DNA of 64,000 nt from T3SED10-260 sp035363255 (GCA_035363255.1 DAOSES010000011.1:1-64000); one strand, 5' to 3'. Shown: positions 33,995-42,528, counted from the first letter of the stretch. Made by a program: numbers and translations. Notes: generated from the letters alone by a model not told the origin.

Positions 33995-34693
33995 ATGAGA
34001 CCTAATATCCTGCGTCGATACCTATCAATTCTTGCAATTGTTCTGCTCTCTCTTAGCAATGTTCATTGCTCAAACAACAATAAAGATTTGATCATCGTGC
34101 CGGATCTTAGAGGAAAACCTATTGCAGAAGCTCAGAAAGACCTTGATCAACTCTCACTTAAGCTTGAGATTCAAATCGGAGGTTTTTATGCTTCTGTCCC
34201 AGAAGACTTTGTGGTATCTCAAATTCCCTATCCCTTTACCCGAGTAAAAAAAGGTCGTACCGTAAAACTCGAGCTCAGTCAGGGAAAATCAAGTATAAAG
34301 TTACCCAATTTGGTAGGAATGAAGTTTGGGGAAGCCCATGCTCTGATAGAAAAACTTGCTTTGCGCATCGAAAGTATCACTGAAATTGCTTCAGACAAAC
34401 CACCTGGAACCATTACTCAACAAAAACCCCAGGAAAATGAAATCCTCGAGACAGGGTCAGGTATTCACCTGACTCTGTCTCTACCAGAAATTCCCTTGAT
34501 GCCCGATTGGACTGATCAGCATTTTGAGGAAGTCAAATATGCGATTCTGGAACGTGGATACATTTTGGGAACAGTTTTGTTTGTAGAAAATCCCTTTCAT
34601 CCCAGAGGTTCAGTGTATATCCAAGAACCTATACCCTTTTCTCCCGCTGAAACAGGCACCATAGTCAACCTGGTTGTCAATGAAAAGCCATAG
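33995..34693 (+). CDS. Exported protein with three PASTA domains, no kinase domain
   Basis: 232 residues. N-terminal hydrophobic segment (~8-24) ending NVHCSNNN; the cysteine context is not a proper lipobox, so a plain signal or anchor is as likely. Three PASTA repeats: IVPDLRGKPIAEAQKDL, KLPNLVGMKFGEAHALIEKL and a diverged LMPDWTDQHFEEVKYAIL. PASTA domains bind muropeptides or beta-lactams. In Firmicutes the order prkC-rsgA-rpe-thiN is common; here rpe and thiN follow, but the kinase half and rsgA are gone. Starts two bases after the kbl stop. Confidence 0.85.
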   Translation: MRPNILRRYLSILAIVLLSLSNVHCSNNNKDLIIVPDLRGKPIAEAQKDLDQLSLKLEIQIGGFYASVPEDFVVSQIPYPFTRVKKGRTVKLELSQGKSSIKLPNLVGMKFGEAHALIEKLALRIESITEIASDKPPGTITQQKPQENEILETGSGIHLTLSLPEIPLMPDWTDQHFEEVKYAILERGYILGTVLFVENPFHPRGSVYIQEPIPFSPAETGTIVNLVVNEKP

Positions 34694-35354
34694 CCTTGGA
34701 GCTTCTCTTCTATCCATCCCTCCACTTGATTTAGCCTCAGACCTTAAAGATCTCATTCATCAAGGCATCGATTTTATACATCTGGATATTATGGATGCAA
34801 ATTTTGTTCCAAATCTTGCTTTCAACTACGAAACATGCAACAGCATAAAAAGTATATCAGAAGGACTTCCACTCGATGTTCATTTCATGGTAAGCAAAAA
34901 AGCATTAAAAGCTCTTTTGCCCTCCTTTTTTAAACTAAATGCTCGGTGGATGACTTTTCATGTTGAAGAACATAGTAGTCTTCTGAGTGAGTTGTTTGAA
35001 GAATGCCACTCACATGGAGTAAGTCCAGGTTTAGCCATCAATCCAGACACCGATTTATCCTGCATCCTGCCTTATCTAAAGTGCTGTGAGTTACTATTAT
35101 TAATGAGTGTTCCCCCTGGCTATGGGGGGCAGGTTTTCAACGAAAACACCTACAAACGCATTCAAACTCTCTTATCATGGAAACAAAAAATGGATTGCAC
35201 CTTCTTGCTTGAAGTCGATGGGGGGATCAATCTTGCTATAGCCAAGAAATTGCAAGCCCAACAAACTGATCTGATTGTGATCGGAAGCGATCTAATCAAA
35301 CAAGCTGATAAGCAGGCCTATATCCAGAAATTTCATGATTACACAGCATGCTGA
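34680..35354 (+). CDS. rpe: Ribulose-phosphate 3-epimerase
   Basis: 224 residues from the ATG at 34680, inside the end of the PASTA gene. TIM-barrel motifs: GASLLSIPPLDLASDL, FIHLDIMDANFVPNLAF, LDVHFMVSKKA, MSVPPGYGGQVFNE and LLEVDGGINLAIAKKL. The metal ligands His and Asp (HLDIMD, DVHFM, EVDGG) are present. It interconverts ribulose- and xylulose-5-phosphate in the pentose phosphate pathway; rpiB and a transaldolase are also in the window. No ribosome-binding site is clear, so translation is coupled. Confidence 0.94.
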   Translation: MKSHSLGASLLSIPPLDLASDLKDLIHQGIDFIHLDIMDANFVPNLAFNYETCNSIKSISEGLPLDVHFMVSKKALKALLPSFFKLNARWMTFHVEEHSSLLSELFEECHSHGVSPGLAINPDTDLSCILPYLKCCELLLLMSVPPGYGGQVFNENTYKRIQTLLSWKQKMDCTFLLEVDGGINLAIAKKLQAQQTDLIVIGSDLIKQADKQAYIQKFHDYTAC

Positions 35355-36013
35355 CTATCGTAGGACCCCTTTGTACGGATTCGGACACCTATCTACATCG
35401 GGAGTTTGAAAACACTCAAGGCCTTCTAATAGCATTGGATGGAGGCATAAAACTTCTTCGACGGGTGGGCAAGTTGCCTGATCTTTGGTTTGGTGACATG
35501 GACTCAGCAAGCCCAGATGAGATAACAGCATTGGAAAGAAAAGAAGTCAAGATCTTTCAATATCCCACTGAAAAAGATTATTCTGATTTTGAGCTAGCCC
35601 TTCAATACCTTGAAAGCCACCACCACTTCAGTCAAGTTTCTTTCTACGGCATGCTGGGAGGTCGTTTGGACCACATGCTCATAAATCTTGCTTTAGTCAA
35701 AGCATACCTTCCAGACTTGGATAAGCTGTGTTTTCATTCCCAAACACTTGATATATATTTAATAAATTCAAAAAATACCTTGACTCTATCTTCACTTCCC
35801 GGAAGACTTGTTTCATTGATTCCCTTTGAAGAAAATATAGAAGTGATTTCCACTTCAGGTTTGAAGTATCCGCTCATACACGATATCCTCAAGCCAGGTT
35901 CGAGTCGGGGATTAAGCAACGTCTGTATAGCCAACGAAGTGAGTATAAAAATCATGAAAGGGAATTTGTTAGTTTTTCATTACAAGGAGGATGATGATGA
36001 AAATATTTCTTGA
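35348..36013 (+). CDS. thiN: Thiamine pyrophosphokinase
   Basis: 221 residues. ALDGGIKLLRRVGKLPD, the diphosphotransferase motif GDMDSASPDE, EKDYSDFELALQYL and FYGMLGGRLDHMLINLAL are in family order. It converts thiamine and ATP to thiamine diphosphate, the cofactor of transketolase and pyruvate:ferredoxin oxidoreductase. Overlaps rpe by seven bases, as in many Firmicutes rpe-thiN pairs. Confidence 0.92.
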   Translation: MLTIVGPLCTDSDTYLHREFENTQGLLIALDGGIKLLRRVGKLPDLWFGDMDSASPDEITALERKEVKIFQYPTEKDYSDFELALQYLESHHHFSQVSFYGMLGGRLDHMLINLALVKAYLPDLDKLCFHSQTLDIYLINSKNTLTLSSLPGRLVSLIPFEENIEVISTSGLKYPLIHDILKPGSSRGLSNVCIANEVSIKIMKGNLLVFHYKEDDDENIS

Positions 36014-36653
36014 TACAGCCAACTTCGAAGAGATAAAACAAGCAGTAGCTTGGGGGATCATCGATGGTATCACTACCAATCCCAGTCTCTTAAAAAAAGA
36101 AGCTGGAAAAGATCTAAAAGAAATGATTCAAGCTATTTGTTCATTAGTTAAAGGTCCTGTAAGTGTGGAAGTGAATGGTTTCAAAGCTGAAGAAATGATC
36201 GAAGAAGCCAGACAATATTATGCCTGGGATCCCAAATACATCGTGATCAAAGTTCCTATGTGCGAGGAAGGCCTTAAGGCTATTCATCAATTGAAAAAAG
36301 AAAAGATCCCTTGTAATTGCACCTTGATTTTTTCTCTCAATCAAGCTATTTTAGCTGTTAAAGCAGGCGCAAGATACATATCACCTTTTGTGGGACGTTT
36401 GGATGATATTGGAGAAAACGGCATGGTGCTGATCGATCAGGTTATGAATTATCTTTCAAATTACGATGAAGAAGCCGAAGTTATTTCTGCCAGCATTCGT
36501 CATCCCCTGCATGTAGTGGATACTGCATTGCTTGGTGCTCATATCGCTACCATACCCTTTCAAATACTGAAAAAAATGTTCCATCATCCCTTAACTGAAA
36601 AAGGTATAGAGACATTTAGCAAAGATTGGGAAAGCTTCAAAAAAAATAGCTGA
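35997..36653 (+). CDS. tal: Transaldolase, small TalC/fructose-6-phosphate aldolase type
   Basis: 218 residues from the third of three consecutive ATGs (35991, 35994, 35997); the last has the best distance to the AAGGAGG at 35984-35990. KIFLDTANFEEIKQA, DGITTNPSLLKKE, Schiff-base lysine in YIVIKVPM (~83), NCTLIFSLNQAILA and ISPFVGRLDDIG. Transaldolase and fructose-6-phosphate aldolase cannot be separated by eye. Overlaps thiN by 17 bases and completes a small pentose-phosphate group with rpe. Confidence 0.92.
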   Translation: MKIFLDTANFEEIKQAVAWGIIDGITTNPSLLKKEAGKDLKEMIQAICSLVKGPVSVEVNGFKAEEMIEEARQYYAWDPKYIVIKVPMCEEGLKAIHQLKKEKIPCNCTLIFSLNQAILAVKAGARYISPFVGRLDDIGENGMVLIDQVMNYLSNYDEEAEVISASIRHPLHVVDTALLGAHIATIPFQILKKMFHHPLTEKGIETFSKDWESFKKNS

Positions 36654-36668
36654 TTCTCATGATATTTT

Positions 36669-36709
36669 GGGCATAATTCCATTGGATTATTATGAAAGGA
36701 GTTATGCCC
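36669..36709 (+). promoter_or_regulatory. Hairpin covering the clpB ribosome-binding site
   Basis: GGGCATAATTCC (36669-36680) pairs over 12 bases with GGAGTTATGCCC (36698-36709), with a single U-G wobble and a 17-base loop. The second arm contains the GGAG ribosome-binding site and ends one base before the clpB ATG (36711). As RNA it would block initiation until melted; as DNA it could be an operator. TATTAT at 36688-36693 inside the loop could be a -10 box, in which case the hairpin would not be transcribed. Confidence 0.6.
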
Positions 36710-36710
36710 G

Positions 36711-39323
36711 ATGTCTCTAAATTTTGATCGTTTAACCATAAAAGTTCAAGAAGCTTTGAATGAAGCCCAAAAAATAGCTTTGGAATGGGGAAATCCCTCA
36801 ATTGAAGCAGAACATTTGTTTTTAGCTTTTTTACAACAAAAAGAGGGGGTTGTGCCGATGATTTTCTCTAAAATTGGCTTAAATCCTCATCAACTGAAGG
36901 ATGAAGTTTTACAACTCATCCAAAAAAAACCTCGCACATCAGGTGCGGTTCATCGTCAGCTTGATCCTTTGCTACTCAAAATACTTGAGGCCTCTTTTCT
37001 TCAGGCTGAGCAAATGAAAGATGAATATGTTTCTTCGGAACATGTTCTTTTGGCGATGCTTGAATCAGAAAGAAGCTCCTTGTTCTCTCTGTTTCAAAGT
37101 CATCAACTCACGAAAAATACCTTTCTCAATGCGTTGAAAGTGATTCGGGGAAGTCATTCTGTTTCTGATCCTCATGCAGAAGAAAAGTATCAAGCGCTTG
37201 AAAAGTATGGACAAGATCTTATCCTACTTGCAAAGCAAGGTAAGTTGGATCCAGTCATTGGCAGAGATGAAGAAATCCGAAGAGTGATGCAGGTGATTTC
37301 TCGAAAAACCAAAAACAATCCTGTCCTGATAGGCGAGGCTGGTGTAGGCAAAACAGCTATTGCCGAAGGTCTTGCTCAACGAATTGCAAATGGAGATGTA
37401 CCGGAAACCCTTAAAAATAAACGCATTATGGCACTTGATTTGGGATCTTTGATTGCTGGAGCGAAGTATCGAGGCGAGTTTGAAGAAAGACTCAAAGCTG
37501 TGCTCAAAGAAGTCATCCATTCTGAAGGTCAGATCATACTTTTTATAGATGAGATCCATACCCTGGTTGGAGCTGGAGCCTCTGAAGGAGCTATGGATGC
37601 TTCAAATATGCTTAAACCTGCTTTAGCCAGAGGTGAGTTAAGGGTGATTGGTGCAACAACTGTGGAGGAATACAGAAAAAGAATAGAAAAAGATCCTGCA
37701 CTGGAAAGACGTTTTCAGCCTGTTTTTGTCGAGGCTCCCAGCGAAGAAGATACCATTGCTATTCTTCGAGGCTTAAAAAGTAGATATGAAGTTCATCATG
37801 GAGTAAAGATCAGGGATACCGCTTTGATAGCTGCAGCAGTGCTTTCAAATAGGTATATCACAGATCGGCACTTACCAGACAAGGCAATTGACTTGTTGGA
37901 TGAAGCAAGCTCAAGGCTCAGAATGGAGATCGATAGTCTTCCAAGCGAATTAGATGCTATTGAGCGTCAAATTCGATATCTTGAAATTCAACGCCAAGCC
38001 ATGAAAAAAGATAATGATGCTGGAAGTCGGGACCGGAAAGAAAAACTCGACAAAGAGATCAATGAATGGAAAGAAAAAAACCAGGTCTTGCGCGAAAAGT
38101 GGGAAAAAGAAAAAAATCTAATCAATGAACTCAGGCAAACCAAAGAAGAAATCGATCACAGCAAAAATGAAGAGCAACAAGCAGAGCTTAAAGGAGATTG
38201 GGATAGGGCTGCTGAATTGCGATATGGAAAACGTATTCAACTTCAAAAAAAACTGGAAGAACTTAATACAGCCATTGCTTTGATTCCTCCTGAAGAGCGC
38301 TTGCTTAAGGAAGAAGTTGATGAAAATGATATAGCTTCTATTGTTTCTCGTTGGACTCATATTCCAGTATCAAGACTTAAAGAAAGTGAAACAGAAAAGC
38401 TTATCCAGATGGAAAAACGTTTACATGAACGAGTTATTGCGCAAAATGAAGCCATTGATTCCGTTGCGAATGCTATTCGAAGATCACGTTCTGGCTTGTC
38501 TGATCCCCATCGACCTATCGGTTCATTCTTGTTTCTTGGACCTACAGGTGTGGGCAAGACTGAATTATGCAAAGCATTGTCAGAATTTCTTTTTGATGAT
38601 GAGAAAGCTATGATTCGAATTGATATGAGCGAGTATATGGAAAAGCATTCAGTTGCACGTTTGATAGGTGCCCCCCCAGGCTATGTGGGCTATGAAGAAG
38701 GCGGACAGCTAACTGAAAAAGTCAGAAGAAAGCCTTATTCTGTGATTTTGCTGGATGAAATTGAAAAAGCCCATTCCGAAGTGTTTAACTTATTATTGCA
38801 GGTTTTGGATGATGGTCGTTTGACCGATGGACAAGGGAAGACGGTGGATTTTAGCAATGCTGTGATCATCATGACGTCGAATATTGGTAGCTCTTTGCTT
38901 TCACAAGAACAAGATCTTAATGAAGCCAGCAAAAAGGAACTTAAAGAAATGTTGAAACAATACTTCAAACCAGAGTTTCTCAATCGACTCGATGAAATTG
39001 TCTTGTTCAATCGTCTTTCAAAAAAAGATATGGAAGCTATTGTCGAAGTTCAGCTACAAAAAGTTAGCTCCAGATTGGAAGAAAAAAACATACAAGTGAC
39101 CTTTGCTTCTTCTTTAAAACAATATTTGGCTCAAGAGGCTTATGATCCTATCTTTGGTGCAAGACCTTTGAAACGTCTTATTCAAAAAGAAATCATTGAT
39201 GAATTGGCATTAAGGATTCTTCAGCATGAAGTCAACGATGGAGATATGTTGACTATCGAATACACAGACAACAGAGTTTCAATTACGATGGAGCATGCAA
39301 CCAGTCAGGACTATGAAACGTAA
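36711..39323 (+). CDS. clpB: ClpB disaggregase (Hsp100)
   Basis: 870 residues, full length. Two N-terminal Clp repeats (1-145); AAA1 Walker A GEAGVGKT (~207) and Walker B LFIDEIHTLVGAG; middle coiled-coil domain ~410-530, which distinguishes ClpB from ClpA and ClpC; AAA2 Walker A GPTGVGKTELCKA (~609) and VILLDEIEKAH; C-terminal GARPLKRLIQKEI. With DnaK it rescues aggregated proteins. A hairpin over its ribosome-binding site suggests post-transcriptional or operator control. Confidence 0.97.
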   Translation: MSLNFDRLTIKVQEALNEAQKIALEWGNPSIEAEHLFLAFLQQKEGVVPMIFSKIGLNPHQLKDEVLQLIQKKPRTSGAVHRQLDPLLLKILEASFLQAEQMKDEYVSSEHVLLAMLESERSSLFSLFQSHQLTKNTFLNALKVIRGSHSVSDPHAEEKYQALEKYGQDLILLAKQGKLDPVIGRDEEIRRVMQVISRKTKNNPVLIGEAGVGKTAIAEGLAQRIANGDVPETLKNKRIMALDLGSLIAGAKYRGEFEERLKAVLKEVIHSEGQIILFIDEIHTLVGAGASEGAMDASNMLKPALARGELRVIGATTVEEYRKRIEKDPALERRFQPVFVEAPSEEDTIAILRGLKSRYEVHHGVKIRDTALIAAAVLSNRYITDRHLPDKAIDLLDEASSRLRMEIDSLPSELDAIERQIRYLEIQRQAMKKDNDAGSRDRKEKLDKEINEWKEKNQVLREKWEKEKNLINELRQTKEEIDHSKNEEQQAELKGDWDRAAELRYGKRIQLQKKLEELNTAIALIPPEERLLKEEVDENDIASIVSRWTHIPVSRLKESETEKLIQMEKRLHERVIAQNEAIDSVANAIRRSRSGLSDPHRPIGSFLFLGPTGVGKTELCKALSEFLFDDEKAMIRIDMSEYMEKHSVARLIGAPPGYVGYEEGGQLTEKVRRKPYSVILLDEIEKAHSEVFNLLLQVLDDGRLTDGQGKTVDFSNAVIIMTSNIGSSLLSQEQDLNEASKKELKEMLKQYFKPEFLNRLDEIVLFNRLSKKDMEAIVEVQLQKVSSRLEEKNIQVTFASSLKQYLAQEAYDPIFGARPLKRLIQKEIIDELALRILQHEVNDGDMLTIEYTDNRVSITMEHATSQDYET

Positions 39324-39343
39324 TATTGGTTAGGAGGTGTGAT

Positions 39344-39547
39344 ATGAAAAAATTTTATAGAAGCACAAAGAACCGTTTTGTAGGTGGAGTGATTGCTGGA
39401 TTTGTGGACTACATGGTTTGGGACATAGATCCCAACATTGTTCGTCTGGCTTATGCTCTACTCACTATCTTTTCGAGCGGTGCCCTGGTGCTGGTATATC
39501 TTTTGGCTTGGATTATTGTTCCTTCCGAACCAGAGGTTTTGCCATGA
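39344..39547 (+). CDS. PspC-domain protein (first of two)
   Basis: 67 residues from the ATG at 39344, preceded by TAGGAGGTG. The whole protein is one PspC domain: FYRSTKNRFVGGVIAGFVDY, DPNIVRLAYALLTIF and a helix ending LVYLLAWIIVPSEP. PspC domains are membrane-associated parts of phage-shock and Lia-type envelope-stress systems. It overlaps the next PspC gene by four bases (ATGA). The clpB stop is 20 bases upstream, so read-through from clpB is possible. Confidence 0.88.
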   Translation: MKKFYRSTKNRFVGGVIAGFVDYMVWDIDPNIVRLAYALLTIFSSGALVLVYLLAWIIVPSEPEVLP

Positions 39548-39957
39548 AAACTTTGTACCGAAACAAAAACAATAGCTGGCTTGGTGGGGTGATTGGAGGG
39601 ATTGCAAGTTACTTCCAAATGGATCCAAGTCTGCTCAGAATCCTCTTTATTGTGGTGGCTTTGATTTTTGGTTTGCTTGGGGAGTTATTGGTAGTTTACA
39701 TTTTAGCGTGGATTCTGCTACCAGCCAAAACTTATCAAGCTGATGACCTTAAGTCCTACGATTTCGAAGAGTCTGATGTAAAGCCTGGAAAAGGGAAAAC
39801 ACAAGAGTTTATTGGAGCAATTATTATTTTTATAGGCCTTGCAATCCTGATAAAGCAATTCCTACCTTATCATTTGTTTAGTATTGACAAGCATCTCATA
39901 GGAGCTACTTTGTTAATGTTGACAGGATTGCTGATTCTTTTTAAGGGAAGGAAATAA
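39544..39957 (+). CDS. PspC-domain protein (second), with extra membrane helices
   Basis: 137 residues from the ATG at 39544. PspC domain 1-60 (LYRNKNNSWLGGVIGGIASY, DPSLLRILFIVVALIFG, ILAWILLPAKTY), a charged linker, then two more helices (~85-102 and 115-132) that resemble the LiaI/LiaF-type membrane half. Longer frames upstream overlap the previous gene and lack a start signal. It probably senses or anchors a partner at the membrane together with the next protein. Confidence 0.88.
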   Translation: MKTLYRNKNNSWLGGVIGGIASYFQMDPSLLRILFIVVALIFGLLGELLVVYILAWILLPAKTYQADDLKSYDFEESDVKPGKGKTQEFIGAIIIFIGLAILIKQFLPYHLFSIDKHLIGATLLMLTGLLILFKGRK

Positions 39958-39959
39958 CC

Positions 39960-40937
39960 ATGTTTATGCAAATTTCCATAGTTCAATGGATTTTTTTAGT
40001 CTGGATTTTGCTTTTAGTTTTAAAAAGTGCTGTAGCGTTATTCGATAAAGATGCTCCCGATGAAATCCTATTTGGAGTTTTATTAATTCTTGGAGGCGCT
40101 TTGTGGATTCTTCAACACTTTGGATTTGCTTTTTATATCCCATGGATTGCTTGGCTGAAAAGCTTTCGATATGAAATTCTGATTGCAATTTTGTTAATCC
40201 TCTATGGAGTGCGCTTGGTCTTTCAGGCTCCATGGAAACACATTCTTGTAATTCTTGTGGCTGTCTTGGCTTTTATTGCTGTGAGCCGAATTTCATTTCC
40301 AACTCAGGATTATCGCAATGCAAACACTTCTTCTCTTCTCAATTCACCTCTTTCCAGCACGAAACAACAAAAAAACCAATTTGGAAAAGTGGATGAACAA
40401 AAACTTGATTTAACTTTTAATCGTGGCAATTTTACCATAAAAACCGATGATATCGATTCAGCTCTGAGTATTAGCGACAACGAGCTAATTGAAGAAAAGG
40501 GCCGACAAACTTTCCACTTGAGTTCCAGGGATTCTGATGGACAACTTTTGATCAACAACAAAGTCACAGAGTTAGACCTGGATTCCAAACTCGGAAACCT
40601 CAAGGGAGCATTCAACAACCTGATTCAGAGCATTAAAACCAAATCCAATTTGGGAGATATTCAATTAAGCTTTTACAAGAAGGTGGTACGTTCTTCTTTT
40701 GAAGCAAATATGGGCAACATTACGCTTGATTTTCACCAGGGGGTGGAAGAGCTTTATATCAAGGCAAATGCTGGAAACGTGAACATTTACCTCCCCAAAG
40801 GCTACCACATCGATGCTAAGGGGCTTGAATCCCGTCTTGGCAATCTGAATATCAGCAATGGTGACGGAACTCAGGGCACAGTAAAAATCACTGGACTTGT
40901 CAACTTGGGCAACATCAACATCACCTCGGATTTATGA
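39960..40937 (+). CDS. LiaF/DUF4097-like membrane protein with beta-solenoid C-terminus
   Basis: 325 residues. N-terminal four-helix membrane region (~8-115), a linker, and a C-terminal domain (~150-325) of repeated strands: LDLTFNRGNFTIK, LDLDSKLGNLKGAF, SFEANMGNITLDFHQG, LYIKANAGNVNIYLPKGY, GLESRLGNLNISNGDG, GLVNLGNINIT. The repeating G-N-(I/L/V) pattern fits DUF4097/LiaF-C right-handed beta-structures that follow envelope damage in Lia systems. It starts two bases after PspC-2 and overlaps the sigma gene by four bases, so it may act as the sensor for that sigma factor (inference). Confidence 0.78.
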   Translation: MFMQISIVQWIFLVWILLLVLKSAVALFDKDAPDEILFGVLLILGGALWILQHFGFAFYIPWIAWLKSFRYEILIAILLILYGVRLVFQAPWKHILVILVAVLAFIAVSRISFPTQDYRNANTSSLLNSPLSSTKQQKNQFGKVDEQKLDLTFNRGNFTIKTDDIDSALSISDNELIEEKGRQTFHLSSRDSDGQLLINNKVTELDLDSKLGNLKGAFNNLIQSIKTKSNLGDIQLSFYKKVVRSSFEANMGNITLDFHQGVEELYIKANAGNVNIYLPKGYHIDAKGLESRLGNLNISNGDGTQGTVKITGLVNLGNINITSDL

Positions 40938-41356
40938 CCCCTGAGGAAGCTTTTGAGGAGTTTGGGGGAAAAATCTATGCTTATTTGCGAAAAATAGGGA
41001 TAAGCCCAGAAGATGCTCAAGATGGAGTGCAGGAGGTTTTTAAAAAGGCTTTGTTTAGCAAAAACATAAGATGGAACGAAGCAGGGCCCTTCTTATATCG
41101 TGTAGCTTATCATTGGGCAGTGGATCTATGGAGAAAACCACGCATGATGAGTTTTAAGGAGGAGATTTTTTCTTCCCCTTTTAGGTATGAAGATGATTTT
41201 TTGAGCCCCCTCAGTGCAGAAGATAGGTCCTTGATTATCTTGCATTATGAGGAGGGCTTTTCGATTGACGAAATCTCTGAAATGACAAAACTACCTGGGG
41301 GAACAATAAAAAGTAAATTGCATCGAGCAAAAAAAAGAGTCAAGGAGCAGACATGA
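40934..41356 (+). CDS. Short ECF-type RNA polymerase sigma factor
   Basis: 140 residues, shorter than typical ECF factors (~170-200). Region 2: KIYAYLRKIGISPEDAQDGV and FLYRVAYHWAVDLWRKPR; region 4: LIILHYEEGFSIDEISEMTK and LPGGTIKSKLHRAKKRV with its helix-turn-helix. It overlaps the LiaF-like gene before it and a small membrane-protein gene after it, each by four bases (ATGA). This places it in one transcript with its presumed sensor and anti-sigma factor. Confidence 0.88.
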   Translation: MTPEEAFEEFGGKIYAYLRKIGISPEDAQDGVQEVFKKALFSKNIRWNEAGPFLYRVAYHWAVDLWRKPRMMSFKEEIFSSPFRYEDDFLSPLSAEDRSLIILHYEEGFSIDEISEMTKLPGGTIKSKLHRAKKRVKEQT

Positions 41357-41634
41357 ATGTAGTCAGGAACAAACAGGATAGCTCTTGCTTTGATGATGAA
41401 TGGAAGATAATTTCGAACAAGACAAAAAACAGACTAAAACCCTGGTTTTACTTCTATCACTTCAAAGAAAATAGTTACAAAATTGCCTTTTTAGCTTTGA
41501 TATTACTTTTTCAATGGCCTATGTTTGGACAAAACATCGATATGCTTAGATTCCGAGTGTTAGATTCTTTACTGCTAATCAACTTATTCTTTTCGCAGTT
41601 AGTTAGAATCAGTTGGGGTTTTATTGCATATTGA
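41353..41634 (+). CDS. Small membrane protein, candidate anti-sigma factor
   Basis: 93 residues, ATG overlapping the sigma stop. The first ~45 residues are hydrophilic (DDEWKIISNKTKNRLKPW); two hydrophobic segments follow (~48-60 and 70-90). The position right after an ECF gene and a cytoplasmic N-terminus plus membrane helix suggest an anti-sigma factor, but no zinc-binding HxxxCxxC motif is present. The last 14 bases overlap the fabD end on the other strand. Function unproven. Confidence 0.5.
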   Translation: MNVVRNKQDSSCFDDEWKIISNKTKNRLKPWFYFYHFKENSYKIAFLALILLFQWPMFGQNIDMLRFRVLDSLLLINLFFSQLVRISWGFIAY

Positions 41635-42514
41635 GCAAGTCTTCTGAGGCTTGAACCGAATAAGACATGCTTCGAGCCAGCGAACTGAGCACTTTTCCAG
41701 GTCCGCATTCGATGAAGTGTTGTGCTCCCCTGTTTTTTAATTCTTGCATGCATGAAACCCATGGAACAGGGCTATAGAGCTGGGATATCAAGTTTTGTTT
41801 GATTTGGTGAGGGTCTTGATGAACACAGGCATCTACGTTTTGAACCACCATTAACTCTGCTTTTTTAAATGGAATACTTTCTATTTTTTCTTGAAATTTT
41901 TCCCGAATCTGAAGCATAAGCGAAGAATGAAATGGAGCTGAAACAGGCAATAGAATAGCCCTTTTTGCCCCCATTTCTTTGGCTTTTTGGCAAACTACTT
42001 CAACTGCCTGATGATTTCCTGAAATGACTATCTGTTTGTCTGAGTTTATGTTTACTGCTTCTACCACACCGAAATCCTGGGCTTGTTCGCACAACAAACT
42101 GATTTTGTCGTGACTAAGACCAATGATGGCTGCCATAGTGCCAGCATTGTTTAACGATGCTTCGTGCATGAGCATTCCCCTGTAAGCTACAAGCTCGAGG
42201 CCTTGTTCGAAAGAAAATACCCCCGCAGCATAAAGGGCTGAGTATTCCCCAAGACTATGACCAGCAACAAATTGTGGGGTGTAATCCTTATTTTTTAGAT
42301 GTGTAAAATGTATGCAACTCATGGTGTATAATGCAGGCTGTGTGACTTGGGTGGAAGATAGCTTGTCACTGCTTAAATCTACAAAACTATACTTCAGGAG
42401 AGTTGAAAAAGCTTTAAAAAAAGGCTTTGCAGTTTCATCGTCGATAAACAGCTTTGCCATTCCTTCATACTGTGAACCTTGTCCAGGAAAAATAAAGGCA
42501 GTGTTTTGCTTCAT
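41621..42514 (-). CDS. fabD: Malonyl-CoA:ACP transacylase
   Basis: 297 residues. FIFPGQGSQYEGMAK, nucleophile serine in VAGHSLGEYSALYAAG, arginine in LVAYRGMLMHEAS, and histidine in PVSAPFHSSLM. It loads malonyl groups on acyl carrier protein for fatty acid synthesis. It is isolated from other fab genes. Ribosome-binding site AAAGGGG. Confidence 0.95.
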   Translation of the reverse strand: MKQNTAFIFPGQGSQYEGMAKLFIDDETAKPFFKAFSTLLKYSFVDLSSDKLSSTQVTQPALYTMSCIHFTHLKNKDYTPQFVAGHSLGEYSALYAAGVFSFEQGLELVAYRGMLMHEASLNNAGTMAAIIGLSHDKISLLCEQAQDFGVVEAVNINSDKQIVISGNHQAVEVVCQKAKEMGAKRAILLPVSAPFHSSLMLQIREKFQEKIESIPFKKAELMVVQNVDACVHQDPHQIKQNLISQLYSPVPWVSCMQELKNRGAQHFIECGPGKVLSSLARSMSYSVQASEDLLNMQ

Positions 42515-42528
42515 TGCATTCCCCTTTG

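Noticed and set aside
33995..34100. Lipoprotein signal for the PASTA protein
   Set aside because: The residues before the cysteine are N-V-H, not the small residue needed at -1, so a lipobox is not supported.
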